Source: CAVYTF01 sp963771435
GTDB taxonomy: Bacteria; Bacteroidota; Bacteroidia; Chitinophagales; Chitinophagaceae
Length of the DNA stretch: 64,000 nucleotides
Assembly: GCA_963771435.1 (NCBI GenBank)
Contig: CAVYTF010000003.1
Coordinates: forward strand, 186,001-250,000
Direction: 5' to 3'
Made by a program: the position numbers and the translations under genes. The notes beneath the pieces were generated by a model. It made no database searches, was not told the DNA's origin, and saw only the letters and a program-made list of their open reading frames with translations. Positions 55,927 through 64,000 of the stretch are shown here, piece after piece; the first letter of the stretch is position 1; each line of letters begins with the position of its first letter.

Positions 55927-55970
55927 GTAACTTTTTAGTTACGCAAATATATAGGTAACTTTTAAGTTAC
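55927..55970. promoter_or_regulatory. Twin operator of the ArsR operon
   Basis: Two perfect 6-4-6 palindromes, GTAACTTTTTAGTTAC (55927-55942) and GTAACTTTTAAGTTAC (55955-55970), 28 bases centre to centre, directly upstream of the AHSA1-ArsR-AHSA1 operon. They are a convincing autoregulatory site for the ArsR protein. -7-like A/T-rich sequence lies between them. Confidence 0.8.
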
Positions 55971-56075
55971 ACAAATATTATTAAATATATTTTTTTTATT
56001 AAGGCTTATTGGTTGAAAGCCATTGAAGCAAAACAGGGATTTGAAGAAACCTATATTTTATTTACTTTCTGAGCT

Positions 56076-56104
56076 CAATAACTTTTCTTCATCTTTTAAA
56101 GCCA
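56076..56104 (+). repeat. 29-base direct repeat, left copy
   Basis: CAATAACTTTTCTTCATC and the following TTTTAAAGCCA recur at 57638-57666 with two mismatches. The copies flank the beta-helix gene. In both, the same reading frame gives FSSSFK. Confidence 0.75.
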
Positions 56105-56182
56105 TGTATAGTAGAGACGGTAAATAAATCATAATTATCTTGTACATCAAACTCATTCAAATCTCTTTTATAACTTTGACCT

Positions 56183-57619
56183 ATGAAATTGATACTATCG
56201 GTCTTCTTCTTGCTGGTTATTAGTTCTGCAAGGTCACAAGGTTTTGTTGTAAAAGACATCAAGTCCTTTGGGGCTAAGGGTGACGGCGTAACAAACGACC
56301 AGGATGCTTTTGAAAGCGCGGCAGCTTATTTTAACCAAAACGGGGGGAATGGGGAACTGATCATTTCACCTGGAACTTATATTGTAGGCAGGCAAACTTT
56401 TACAGGCGGTAAAAATAATAAGTCTGCTTACACCGGCGAAAATGTTATGCGGTTTGCACATATTACAAATTTTACAGTGACCGGCCAAACCGGGAGCCTG
56501 CTGCAATATGCATCCGGCCTGCATTTCGGGGCATTTGCTCCCACAGGCGAAGCTTATAAGCATGGAAGTAATTATTTTGTGAACGCGGCTTACAAAGGCG
56601 AAATAGGAGATTGTATTTTAATAGATACTTGTTCTGCTGTAAACGTGATCGGCGTTAATATGGATGGCAACAGTGATAAATTAGTTGTAGGCGGGGTTTA
56701 TGGGGATGTGGGGATACAATTGTCCCATACAGGGATATATATCCGTAACAGCAATAACATAACCATCAATAATGTCAATATTAAACGATTTGGGCTTGAT
56801 GGGATCACTGTAGCAAATACGCTGAGTAATGTTGCTCAAAACATAAATATAATAAATACGGTGTGTGATTATAATGGCAGGCAGGGGCTATCCTGGGTGG
56901 GAGGGAACGGGCTTGATGTTAAGAATTGCAAGTTTATCCATACGGGCAGAGGGAGATTCTCTTCTCCGCCTGCGGCCGGAGTGGATATAGAAGCGGAGTT
57001 TGTAGGCATTAAGAACGGCACATTTGAGAATTGCGAATTTACTGATAATGACGGTTGCGGATTAGTTTCAAATACAGGGAACAGCAGCGATTGCTCCTTT
57101 ACAGGCTGTACTTTTTGGGGAACCACAAACTGGTCTGTTTGGGTGACCAAACCGCGCTTCACGTTTAATAACTGCAATATATATGGATCGGTTACGCAGG
57201 GTTACAGCGCTGACAATGCAAGCGATGCTACAAGCTTTAATAACTGTAATTTCGAGGATAAACTATATAACGGGCAGCCCACTTATGGAAAGTATCTTGT
57301 TGAAAGCAATAATGTAAAAAGAATGAGCTTTACGGGATGCAATTTTACCAGCAATACAAAAAAAGTTTGCTGGTTCTCATGTCCTGCTGCTTATTCAGCA
57401 CAGGAAAAATATCAATTGAATAATTGCAATTTTGTTATTAACAATGATAACCTTCCCCCAAATGATTTTGTTGGCATACTAACGGGGGCAGTAGCAACAA
57501 ACTGCACATTCAATTTCACAAGTGCAGATGCCAAAACCAAACGATATAATTTTGGAAGTATAAACCCTTTAACAAGTCCAGCATTTTCGGGCAATACGGT
57601 CCTCTACCAGGGAAGGTAG
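56183..57619 (+). CDS. Secreted right-handed beta-helix (pectate lyase-like) protein
   Basis: A 478-residue exported protein. Signal peptide KLILSVFFLLVISSARSQG, then the pectate-lyase-3 entry VKDIKSFGAKGDGVTNDQDA, typical of the polysaccharide lyase/hydrolase parallel beta-helix. Many N-N-x-x-I/F repeat turns follow (NITINNVNIKRFGLDG, NGLDVKNCKFIHTG, FENCEFTDNDGCGLVSN). The Asp-rich catalytic residues of polygalacturonases are not clear, so the substrate is open. Placed alone between direct repeats. Confidence 0.83.
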   Translation: MKLILSVFFLLVISSARSQGFVVKDIKSFGAKGDGVTNDQDAFESAAAYFNQNGGNGELIISPGTYIVGRQTFTGGKNNKSAYTGENVMRFAHITNFTVTGQTGSLLQYASGLHFGAFAPTGEAYKHGSNYFVNAAYKGEIGDCILIDTCSAVNVIGVNMDGNSDKLVVGGVYGDVGIQLSHTGIYIRNSNNITINNVNIKRFGLDGITVANTLSNVAQNINIINTVCDYNGRQGLSWVGGNGLDVKNCKFIHTGRGRFSSPPAAGVDIEAEFVGIKNGTFENCEFTDNDGCGLVSNTGNSSDCSFTGCTFWGTTNWSVWVTKPRFTFNNCNIYGSVTQGYSADNASDATSFNNCNFEDKLYNGQPTYGKYLVESNNVKRMSFTGCNFTSNTKKVCWFSCPAAYSAQEKYQLNNCNFVINNDNLPPNDFVGILTGAVATNCTFNFTSADAKTKRYNFGSINPLTSPAFSGNTVLYQGR

Positions 57620-57635
57620 AATAGGTTAATATTAA

Positions 57636-57839
57636 CGCAATAGCTTTTCTTCATCTTTTAAAACCACACCGGATAACAAACCTGATGTAAACGCTGTTGC
57701 TGCAAGTGTTTATTTAAGATTATACCCATTACCGTCCCCAAAGTCTTGCAATATATTTTCCAGCGGTTCATTCTACGAGCTGGACAGTATCATAAATCCC
57801 CCTTTATCGGCGGCACGAAAAGGCAACAGATTAAAATAA
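57636..57839 (+). pseudogene. Remnant of an unidentified gene
   Basis: An open frame without a start codon reads from the right repeat: NSFSSSFKTTPDNKPDVNA, then VAASVYLRLYPLPSPKSC, FYELDSIINPPLSAARKG to a TAA at 57837-57839. The left repeat begins the same frame (NNFSSSFK), preceded by a plausible coding stretch (KAYWLKAIEAKQGFEETY) in a neighbouring frame. It looks like the end of a decayed gene that the beta-helix gene interrupted. The rest, 57840-58165, shows nothing. Confidence 0.4.
57638..57666 (+). repeat. 29-base direct repeat, right copy
   Basis: Second copy of the repeat at 56076-56104 (two mismatches), 1562 bases to the right, directly after the beta-helix gene. Confidence 0.75.
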
Positions 57840-58165
57840 AGAGTGTTATTCCTTTCTCCAGGAATCTATATGGTTCAATAAAGAATTTCTCAACATCAAT
57901 TAATTCAAGTTGTTAGTTATACTGTTGTTTTATTAAAGGTAAAGCTATTATAAACATCCATATTTCAATAAAAAACCCTCAAATATTAATCCATGCATTT
58001 TTCTCAAAAACAAGTATTGAATCAAAAAAAAGTACCAAAAGCAACTAATGCAGTAAGGCCTATGCGCTTATAAATTCAATAAATATTTTGTCACCAATCA
58101 GCTTTCAAACTAACTTGCCATTAATCTTATATTATCATCGTTCCCAACTACTATTTCCCCCACCC

Positions 58166-58275
58166 TTATAGGAACCTTATAGAGACATTATATAGACCTT
58201 ATAGAGATGTTACTCCCACTCAATGCCCACCTAAAGCCCACATTACTCCCACTCTAAGCCCACTCAAAGCCATTT
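58166..58275. repeat. Intergenic 11-nt tandem array, second locus
   Basis: Ten units of exactly 11 bases: TTATAGGAACC and three TTATAGAG variants, then TTACTCCCACT, CAATGCCCACC, TAAAGCCCACA, TTACTCCCACT, CTAAGCCCACT and CAAAGCCATTT. Same word order as the array at 33578-33665. Confidence 0.92.
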
Positions 58276-58328
58276 CAGCCCTATTACAAGCATCATAAAC
58301 CTACTCCTCAATTCCCTACCTTTACCCC

Positions 58329-58805
58329 ATGCTCCCCGAACCCCTCCCCATAAAGGTTACCATCCGTGTCTACGGCATTCTAATGGATAGCGCCAAAAGA
58401 GTGCTGCTAAGCGATGAGTTTATCCGAGGAGAATACTTTACCAAGTTCCCAGGTGGAGGATTAGAGTTTGGTGAGGGCACAAGAGATTGCTTAAAACGGG
58501 AGTTCAAAGAGGAAACAGGTTTAAATGCAAAAGTTGGCGCGCATATCTACACAACTGATTACTACCAACGTTCTGCCTTCAATAAGCAAGACCAGATAAT
58601 GTCCATTTATTATTTTGTAGAACCACTGGAACCTCCTACTTTCATCCCTAAAACCAAGCCCTTTGACTTCGAGCCTCAACAGGTTGCCGATCCCAAAGGC
58701 CAAAGCGAGGTCTTCCGTTGGGTAGACTGGAATGACCTTAGTGAAGAAAGTGTTTCGCTGCCCATTGATAAGATAGTTGTAAAGCTTCTGAAAGAGCTAT
58801 ATTAA
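58329..58805 (+). CDS. NUDIX hydrolase
   Basis: A 158-residue pyrophosphatase with a complete Nudix box, GGGLEFGEGTRDCLKREFKE followed by ETGL (G-x5-E-x7-REUxEExGU). N-terminal strand IKVTIRVYGILMDSAKRVLL precedes it; SEVFRWVDWNDLSEESVSLP closes the fold. Substrate unknown (nucleotide sugars or oxidised nucleotides are typical). A TACCTTTA box lies immediately before the ATG. It is 24 bases upstream of the GH31 gene, so the two may be co-transcribed. Confidence 0.92.
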   Translation: MLPEPLPIKVTIRVYGILMDSAKRVLLSDEFIRGEYFTKFPGGGLEFGEGTRDCLKREFKEETGLNAKVGAHIYTTDYYQRSAFNKQDQIMSIYYFVEPLEPPTFIPKTKPFDFEPQQVADPKGQSEVFRWVDWNDLSEESVSLPIDKIVVKLLKELY

Positions 58806-58829
58806 GTTACTGCCAATAACCATTGCTAT

Positions 58830-60969
58830 ATGAAAAGAGTCGTTTTACCTTTCATTATCCTATTTGTATGTGTAGTAGTCGCTGCACAGGATACCCACCA
58901 ATTGCTTCTCTCAGAAATCAACAAAGGCTTTGTTCATCCGTCTGTTGTTGCAAACGCATCTCCAAATGATACTTTTACTACTGTTATTTCTACCATTAGT
59001 GAAAACAAACATGATTATACCATAAAAACTGCTGCCTGCAACATTGTTATTCACAAAAACCCCTTTCGCTTATCATTAGTTAACAACTATACCAACATAC
59101 AATGGCAGCTTGATACCATCCTCTTTAACGGAAAGGAGCCGGTTAATAAAATAACTGTTGCCCGGCAAAACATAAACGAATGGAACATTAGTACCGGAAC
59201 AATTAATGCTAAGGCTTCTTTTGATATCAAGCTCGTCTCTAAGGGGATGCTCTTGTTTTCAGTAAAAAATACTGATGCATCTGTAAAGAACATCGAGCTA
59301 ATCTTCCGCGGCAGTGGCCCTTTCTTTGGTGGCGGTGAACGTTTTATAGGAACCGTGCTAAACGGCAGGTCTTTCAACAACAATCCTAATGATAAAGCGT
59401 GGATACCTGATAGTTTGCGCACCAACGCTTACTTATCCCGCTCTGAACATACCTATCTTCCCATCCCTTTTATTTATACGCCAACTGGCCTTGGTTTATA
59501 TGTAGACAATGCTGACTCAACAACCATCCACTTACAACAGGCAAACGAAGGGCGTTTCTCCACCAATGTAAACAGTAACCAAGCAGATATTTACTTCTTT
59601 TCTGCCCCTAACCCAAAGCAGTTATTATCTGCCTACACCTATCTTGTTGGTCGTACACCGATGCCTCCAAAATGGGCTTTTGGCGTATGGTTGAACCTCC
59701 TGAAAGGGCAGGATTCTGTAATCTACCGCGCCAACGAACTGCGCAGGCTGAATATCCCTTCTGATGTACTCTGGCTCTTTGATTTTGATGACCCTGAAAG
59801 TAATACCGGCTGGACCTTATGGACAAACGGCTACTACGGGAACTTGCGCAACCTTACAGATACTCTGCACAAACTAAACTTTAAAGTGCTCACCTACCTC
59901 CGTAGCTATGTAGATACAAACCTTTCCTATTACAACTTCCCCAACCCTGTTTATCAATATGCCAAAGCCAATAATTTCATCCTTCCTCATAAACTTATTG
60001 ATGAGGACACCTTCAGTAACTTTCATTCCAACGCCCAAGTGAATTTCTATAATGAGAAGGCAATCGACTGGTGGAAGAAACATACTAAAACGCAACCTCG
60101 TTGATGAAAACTTTGATGGCTGGATGGAGGACTTCGGTGATGTGAACTATGTGTATCATAAAAAGAGACTGTATTATACGCCCATCGAGTTCCATTTGGG
60201 CAAACCTTTGGACGCTTTGACAGATAAACAGGTTGCAGACCTTTACCCATTGATATATCACAAAATAACGCATCAACTATCTGTTGCATTAAAGCCGGAT
60301 GTGGTTGAGTTCAGCCGTTCAGGTTCTGCGGGTTCTGCTGCATACGAACCTATTATATGGGGAGGAGACCAGGACCCTACATGGAGTAAAACCTACGGCT
60401 ATCCTTCAGCAATAACTGCGGGCTTATCGGCAGGTTTGTCCGGCTATAGTGTTTGGGCGCCGGATATCCTTTGCCTCTCGCCTTCGCGGGAACTATGGAT
60501 GAGGTGGGTGGAATTTGGCGCAATGACCAGCATTATGCGCGATCACCTGTGGGATTATGCTCCGCAAAACATCCGTATATGGACAGATAGTTCTACCCTG
60601 ATGTTCTTTAAAAAATACGCCACCTTACATGAGGCTTTGAAGGATTATTTGTATGAAACCGCAAAGCAGTCAACGCAGGCCGGTTTGCCTGTGATGCGCC
60701 ACTTAATGCTGGATTACCCAACTGATACAACAACCTACCATTTAGAATACGAATACCTGCTCGGCGATGCCATATTAGTCGCGCCTGTTGTAGAAGAACA
60801 TGCCACTACAGAACGCGTCTATCTGCCAGAAGGTAATTGGAAATACTATTGGACAAACAAAACCTACCCCGGTAAAGCTTGGGTGAATGTAGATGCACCT
60901 GTAACTGAAATACCTTTCTTTATAAAAGAGGGCGCGGAAACAAACTTTACGCTTCCCAAACCGGAATGA
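58830..60969 (+). CDS. Secreted glycoside hydrolase family 31 (alpha-glucosidase/xylosidase), one frameshift
   Basis: About 713 residues. Signal peptide RVVLPFIILFVCVVVAAQ. The N-terminal beta domain includes SGPFFGGGERFIGT; the TIM barrel starts with PPKWAFGVWLNLLKGQDSV, then PSDVLWLFDFDDPESNTGW. The frame breaks near 60077 (one extra A); it resumes with NILKRNLVDENFDGWMEDFG, whose Asp is the GH31 nucleophile, and EFSRSGSAGSAAYEPIIWGG. The C-terminus has YLLGDAILVAPVVEEHATTE. Probably periplasmic or surface glycan degradation. Confidence 0.92.
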
Positions 60970-60988
60970 ACCTGCAGGGAGGGGTGCT

Positions 60989-61111
60989 ATGCTGCACAGT
61001 GACTGTCTTTGTGCTGTATAATAACGGTCTTTATGCAGCATAGTAACGCTCTTTATGCTGCATAGTAAGGTTGCACAATGCAGCATAGTAAAGCCTAACA
61101 ATGCAGCATAA
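60989..61111. repeat. Intergenic 22/23-nt array (ATGCAGCATAGTAA word)
   Basis: Six units start at 60989, 61011, 61033, 61055, 61078 and 61101 (22, 22, 22, 23, 23 bases apart). Each begins ATGCTGCATAGTAA or ATGCAGCATAGTAA. The array lies between the convergent GH31 and ABC ATPase genes and shares its ATGCAGCATA word with the array at 9045. Confidence 0.85.
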
Positions 61112-61171
61112 ACAAGTTAAAGGGATAAAAAGGTATGTTTTGATGAAAAAAGGTGTTTTTTACAGTATTAT

Positions 61172-61921
61172 TCAACCAAACCATTCCACCATATCCTGCA
61201 ACTGTAAATTTGCTTTTTCTGTTGCAGGAACATCGCGAACTATCTTGCCTTCAGCCATTTGTACCAGGCGGTTACCATACTGTTGTGCATCTTTCAGGTT
61301 ATGTGTTACAAACAGGGCAGTCAGTTTATAGTCCTTAATTAGTTTATCAGCAAGCTGCAACACAATATTTGCCGACTTTGGGTCAAGGGCTGCTGTGGGT
61401 TCGTCCAGCAACAATATTTGTGTATCGTCCATTACGGTCATCAACAGGGTCAATGCCTGCCGCTGCCCACCGGAAAGGCTGCCCATGGGTTGGTTCACCT
61501 TGTTTTCTAAGTTCATACCGAGCATAGACATTTTTTCCTCCACCCGCTTTTTAAAAGCATCGTTAATGCCTATCCTTATATTTTTTGGCTTAGTGCGCAA
61601 TGCCGCCAACCTGAAGTTATCTAATATAGATAAGTCAGGCGCTGTACCATTATAGGGGTTCTGAAATACCCGCGCCATCCATCTGCTGCGCTGGTATTCT
61701 GCTAGCTTGGTTACGTCTGTTTCAATGATGTGAACACTACCGCTACTTGACAATTCACTGCCGGAAACTATATTCAGCAATGTGGTCTTTCCGCTGCCAT
61801 TTGCGCCAACCATTACTACAAACTCTTCCTTCTTTATTTCCAAAGAAACATCCTGCAAGGCAACTACTTCATTGGTTTTGCCCTTGTTGAAAACTTTGTT
61901 GATATGGTTTAGCGAGATCAT
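61172..61921 (-). CDS. ABC transporter ATP-binding protein (TrpZ/substrate-binding-X type)
   Basis: A 249-residue ABC ATPase: Walker A VGANGSGKTTLLNIV, Q-loop in RWMARVFQNPYNGTAPDLSI, signature MGSLSGGQRQALTLLM, Walker B ILLLDEPTAALDP and H-loop FVTHNLKDAQ. The VFQNPxxGTAP stretch matches ATPases that pair with a TrpXY-like permease and binding protein. Neither partner is adjacent. The ATG at 61921 is chosen because it starts the ABC fold (MISLNHINKVFNKG). Confidence 0.9.
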   Translation of the reverse strand: MISLNHINKVFNKGKTNEVVALQDVSLEIKKEEFVVMVGANGSGKTTLLNIVSGSELSSSGSVHIIETDVTKLAEYQRSRWMARVFQNPYNGTAPDLSILDNFRLAALRTKPKNIRIGINDAFKKRVEEKMSMLGMNLENKVNQPMGSLSGGQRQALTLLMTVMDDTQILLLDEPTAALDPKSANIVLQLADKLIKDYKLTALFVTHNLKDAQQYGNRLVQMAEGKIVRDVPATEKANLQLQDMVEWFG

Positions 61922-62068
61922 TTTGAATCGTTCAGTTGAAAATTGCAAATGCAGTTTATTGCAAAAGTATCTACTCTGGTTTTTACAAATAATGATTATT
62001 TTAGTATCAACTATATTATTCTCAGGCTCCATTAACAAGTAAACCTCACCTCATCAATAAATACAAAA

Positions 62069-62103
62069 GAAAAGACCGTAGCATCTACTACGGTCTTTTC
62101 TTT
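62069..62103. terminator. Hairpin terminator
   Basis: AAAAGACCGTAG and CTACGGTCTTTT form a twelve-pair stem around CATCTA, flanked by A- and T-runs, so usable in both directions. It probably ends the minus-strand lipoprotein gene at 62149. Confidence 0.88.
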
Positions 62104-62148
62104 TAAACCTTATTCCTTATTTTAATAAAGTATCAAATCAGTTTTTTA

Positions 62149-63096
62149 TTACCACATCAGGAATGGATAACTTACCCCGTCTACTGTTAAAGTAGCATTA
62201 GCATCACATGTACCGCTGCCAAAATCAATTGTAGCAGTTGTATTGTTCCAGGTATATTGTTTTTGCCCCTGCACTATCCATCTGCAATCCAGGTTGTATA
62301 TTAGCGGTGCCCCCGTTACAATGGCTCCTGTCCATTGGTAAGTATTGCCATTATAACTTGTGGTCCCTGAAGAACTACCCGTGATACTATATGAATCATC
62401 CCATAAAGTTGGCGTAGTTGCCCCTGCCGTTTGTGTCAAGGTTTTGGTTTTGTTGTATATAATGTAATTTCCGCTTGGTTCTGTGAGCATACCATTCGTC
62501 ACCTGGACAGAATAAATATTTGTGCCGCCCGAAGAAACATTGGTAATAGTGTGCGTTCCGCCTACAAGAATGGTATCAACATAATAGCCGTTAAATGTGG
62601 TAGTAGCAACGCTGCCTGCTACTGATAAAGGCCCTGAAAAGACTGTAATTATCTGGCCCCTTCTTAAAATGCCATCTTTGCCTAAGCAACCTGTTCCGAA
62701 GTCGATAGTTACTGTAGCAGGATAACCATTTGAAGAAACGCTGGTATCAATAGTAATAGTAGCGCAACTGTTAACTTGTATGGTATCAGCGCCGCCTGAA
62801 AGGTGTTCTCCCCCGGAAAGCTGTTCATTATTGTATACAATTGTATGGCTGGGTGCCACCAACTGCGTAACACCAATCCCTGTTCCCAATCCCTGGTTGC
62901 TGTTAACACCCGCTACATTATCATATACATTGTTGTAAACATCATCTGCCTGGGCGTCAGCAGCGCCAACAACTGCAAGCGAAGTGCCTGTTCCAGTGCC
63001 ACCACCGGGCGAGGTGCTGGATGACTTTGAACATGCAGTAAAAAACAAAGAAGCGGTAATGACCAGTATCCCGAACCCTAAATTAAATTTTTTCAT
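62149..63096 (-). CDS. Hypothetical lipoprotein
   Basis: A 315-residue lipoprotein: signal KKFNLGFGILVITASLFFTAC with lipobox Cys, a Ser/Gly/Thr-rich linker (SKSSSTSPGGGTGTGTS) and a beta-rich body with repeated Thr/Val strands (CATITIDTSVSSNGYPATVT, DFGTGCLGKDGILRRGQIIT, TIDFGSGTCDANATLTVDG). The paired DFGxGxC elements are the most striking motif. It resembles secreted Bacteroidota proteins of unknown role. The 373 bases upstream (63097-63469) show no gene. Confidence 0.75.
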   Translation of the reverse strand: MKKFNLGFGILVITASLFFTACSKSSSTSPGGGTGTGTSLAVVGAADAQADDVYNNVYDNVAGVNSNQGLGTGIGVTQLVAPSHTIVYNNEQLSGGEHLSGGADTIQVNSCATITIDTSVSSNGYPATVTIDFGTGCLGKDGILRRGQIITVFSGPLSVAGSVATTTFNGYYVDTILVGGTHTITNVSSGGTNIYSVQVTNGMLTEPSGNYIIYNKTKTLTQTAGATTPTLWDDSYSITGSSSGTTSYNGNTYQWTGAIVTGAPLIYNLDCRWIVQGQKQYTWNNTTATIDFGSGTCDANATLTVDGVSYPFLMW

Positions 63097-63469
63097 TGTT
63101 TTTGTTTTGTTTTAATTTTTTTAACAAAGCAAAGACTTTCTTTTTGCCTCTGAGTTTAAAGTGAATAAATTAATAATATTATAATTAGTGAGTGACTGGA
63201 AAAGAAAAGCCTGCTTCTTGGAGGCCTCTGCTGCAATAATAATTTCAAATTTGTTTAACTTATGAAATGCTACGCTTTAATGTCCCCCTTTCATTAAGTT
63301 TTATTCCTTTAAAATAACTTTAAACGAAACATTCTTACATTTATTTTCTCTGCTGTATTGGCAATCCCTGTTTTAAATAAGGAGGCTGCACAAAAAAATG
63401 ATTCAAAGCACCCTCTGTAAAACATTGATTTTTGCTGCTTAAATACAGGAAATATACGAGCTTTACGGT

Positions 63470-64000
63470 ATGAAAATAAACACCCTGTTTTTTTTGCCAC
63501 TTTTATGCTTGGCATCTACCAGTGGCCTTACACAAATGAGTATTGGCGGCGGTGCCCCTACGGTGCCAAATGCGGCCTCTGTGCTGGATCTTTCCAATGC
63601 CACAGCCCTGGGGCTTTTGCCGCCACAGGTTCCTTTAACGGCCTCGAATACCGCCGGGCCTATTACCGCACCGCCAAACAGTTTGCTGATATATAACACA
63701 GCTACGGCAGGCGCTTCACCTAATAACGTAACGCCGGGCTATTATTACAACGCGGGTACTGCGGCTGTACCAAATTGGGTAAGGCTTTTTTCGGGTAATA
63801 ACAGTGCGGGCGATGCATGGCTTACCCTTGGGAATACAGGAACTACTTCTGCAACCAATTTTATAGGCACTACAAATGCCGTTGATTTTGTAACAAGAAC
63901 AAATAGCATTGAAAGAATGCGCATATTCAGTGGTGGAGGGGTCGGTATCGGTACTGCTAACCAGTTAGGCAATGCGCTGCTCTCCTTAAAAGCGGGCAGC
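63470..64000 (+). CDS. Secreted fibre-like protein, N-terminal part (runs off the window)
   Basis: An open frame of 177 codons from ATG at 63470 to the right edge, read by hand. It starts with a signal peptide (MKINTLFFLPLLCLASTSGL, then TQ), continues GGGAPTVPNAASVLDLSNAT and has a Gly/Asn/Thr-rich beta composition with RTNSIERMRIFSGGGVGIGT. This ERMRI...GGVGIGT pattern is typical of Bacteroidota tail-fibre-domain or cell-surface proteins with a C-terminal chaperone or sorting domain; the C-terminus is outside the window. Confidence 0.75.
   Translation, partial: MKINTLFFLPLLCLASTSGLTQMSIGGGAPTVPNAASVLDLSNATALGLLPPQVPLTASNTAGPITAPPNSLLIYNTATAGASPNNVTPGYYYNAGTAAVPNWVRLFSGNNSAGDAWLTLGNTGTTSATNFIGTTNAVDFVTRTNSIERMRIFSGGGVGIGTANQLGNALLSLKAGS

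Noticed and set aside
9045..61111. CRISPR arrays
   Set aside because: Repeat units follow each other directly with no unique spacers of 30-40 bases, and no cas gene is present.

Overview
The window is a chromosomal segment of a Bacteroidota bacterium, most likely in the Chitinophagales/Chitinophagaceae (inferred from protein families; no rRNA is present). Supporting features are the short primary sigma factor, TAnnTTTG-type -7 boxes a few bases before start codons, DUF6266, DUF4142, DUF6496, KTSC and YXWGXW families, LytTR/LytS pairs, FemAB-like and LEA14-like proteins, and the near absence of Shine-Dalgarno sequences. I see no tRNA, rRNA, CRISPR array, transposase or integrase. At least fifteen single-base frame breaks occur in otherwise well conserved genes (five in ahcY alone). 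That pattern fits an imperfectly polished long-read assembly better than mass pseudogenisation, so these genes are annotated as one locus each.

Layout. 0-6.6 kb: the end of ispD, then a minus-strand operon (Gfo/Idh oxidoreductase, polyprenyl sugar transferase, M1 peptidase with an in-frame amber codon, FemAB-like transferase). 6.6-20 kb: housekeeping genes (kup, rpoD, threonine aldolase, thioesterase, pgi, PfpI, Lrp, ahcY) and small lipoproteins. 20-40 kb: small accessory and signalling genes (PD-(D/E)XK pair, fn3 protein, MFS, Tag glycosylase, methyltransferase, LytS/LytTR, DoxX, Usp, AHSA1, AraC, dapF, M3 peptidase). 40-54 kb: a defence island with an MmeI-like type IIL restriction-modification enzyme, a lone AAA15 ATPase, a three-gene CBASS operon (CD-NTase, E2-like protein, patatin phospholipase), VapBC, and a helicase with nine helicase-associated repeats. 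Two full DUF6266 genes and two detached DUF6266 3' ends bound its modules. 54-64 kb: an AHSA1-ArsR-AHSA1 operon with twin operators, a secreted beta-helix protein, NUDIX, GH31, an orphan ABC ATPase, a lipoprotein and the start of a fibre-like secreted protein.

The most unusual pattern is not a gene. Ten intergenic regions carry degenerate tandem arrays whose unit is 11, 21, 22 or 23 nt, i.e. about one or two DNA helical turns. Most arrays have their own sequence word, often palindromic (ACATGCATGT, AAGATCGATCTT, ACCGTA..TACGGT). Register is held to the base over up to 16 units although the units diverge. The arrays lie between divergent, convergent and tandem genes alike, so they are neither simple promoters nor simple terminators. 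Units of 11, 22 and 23 nt rule out a general coding explanation.
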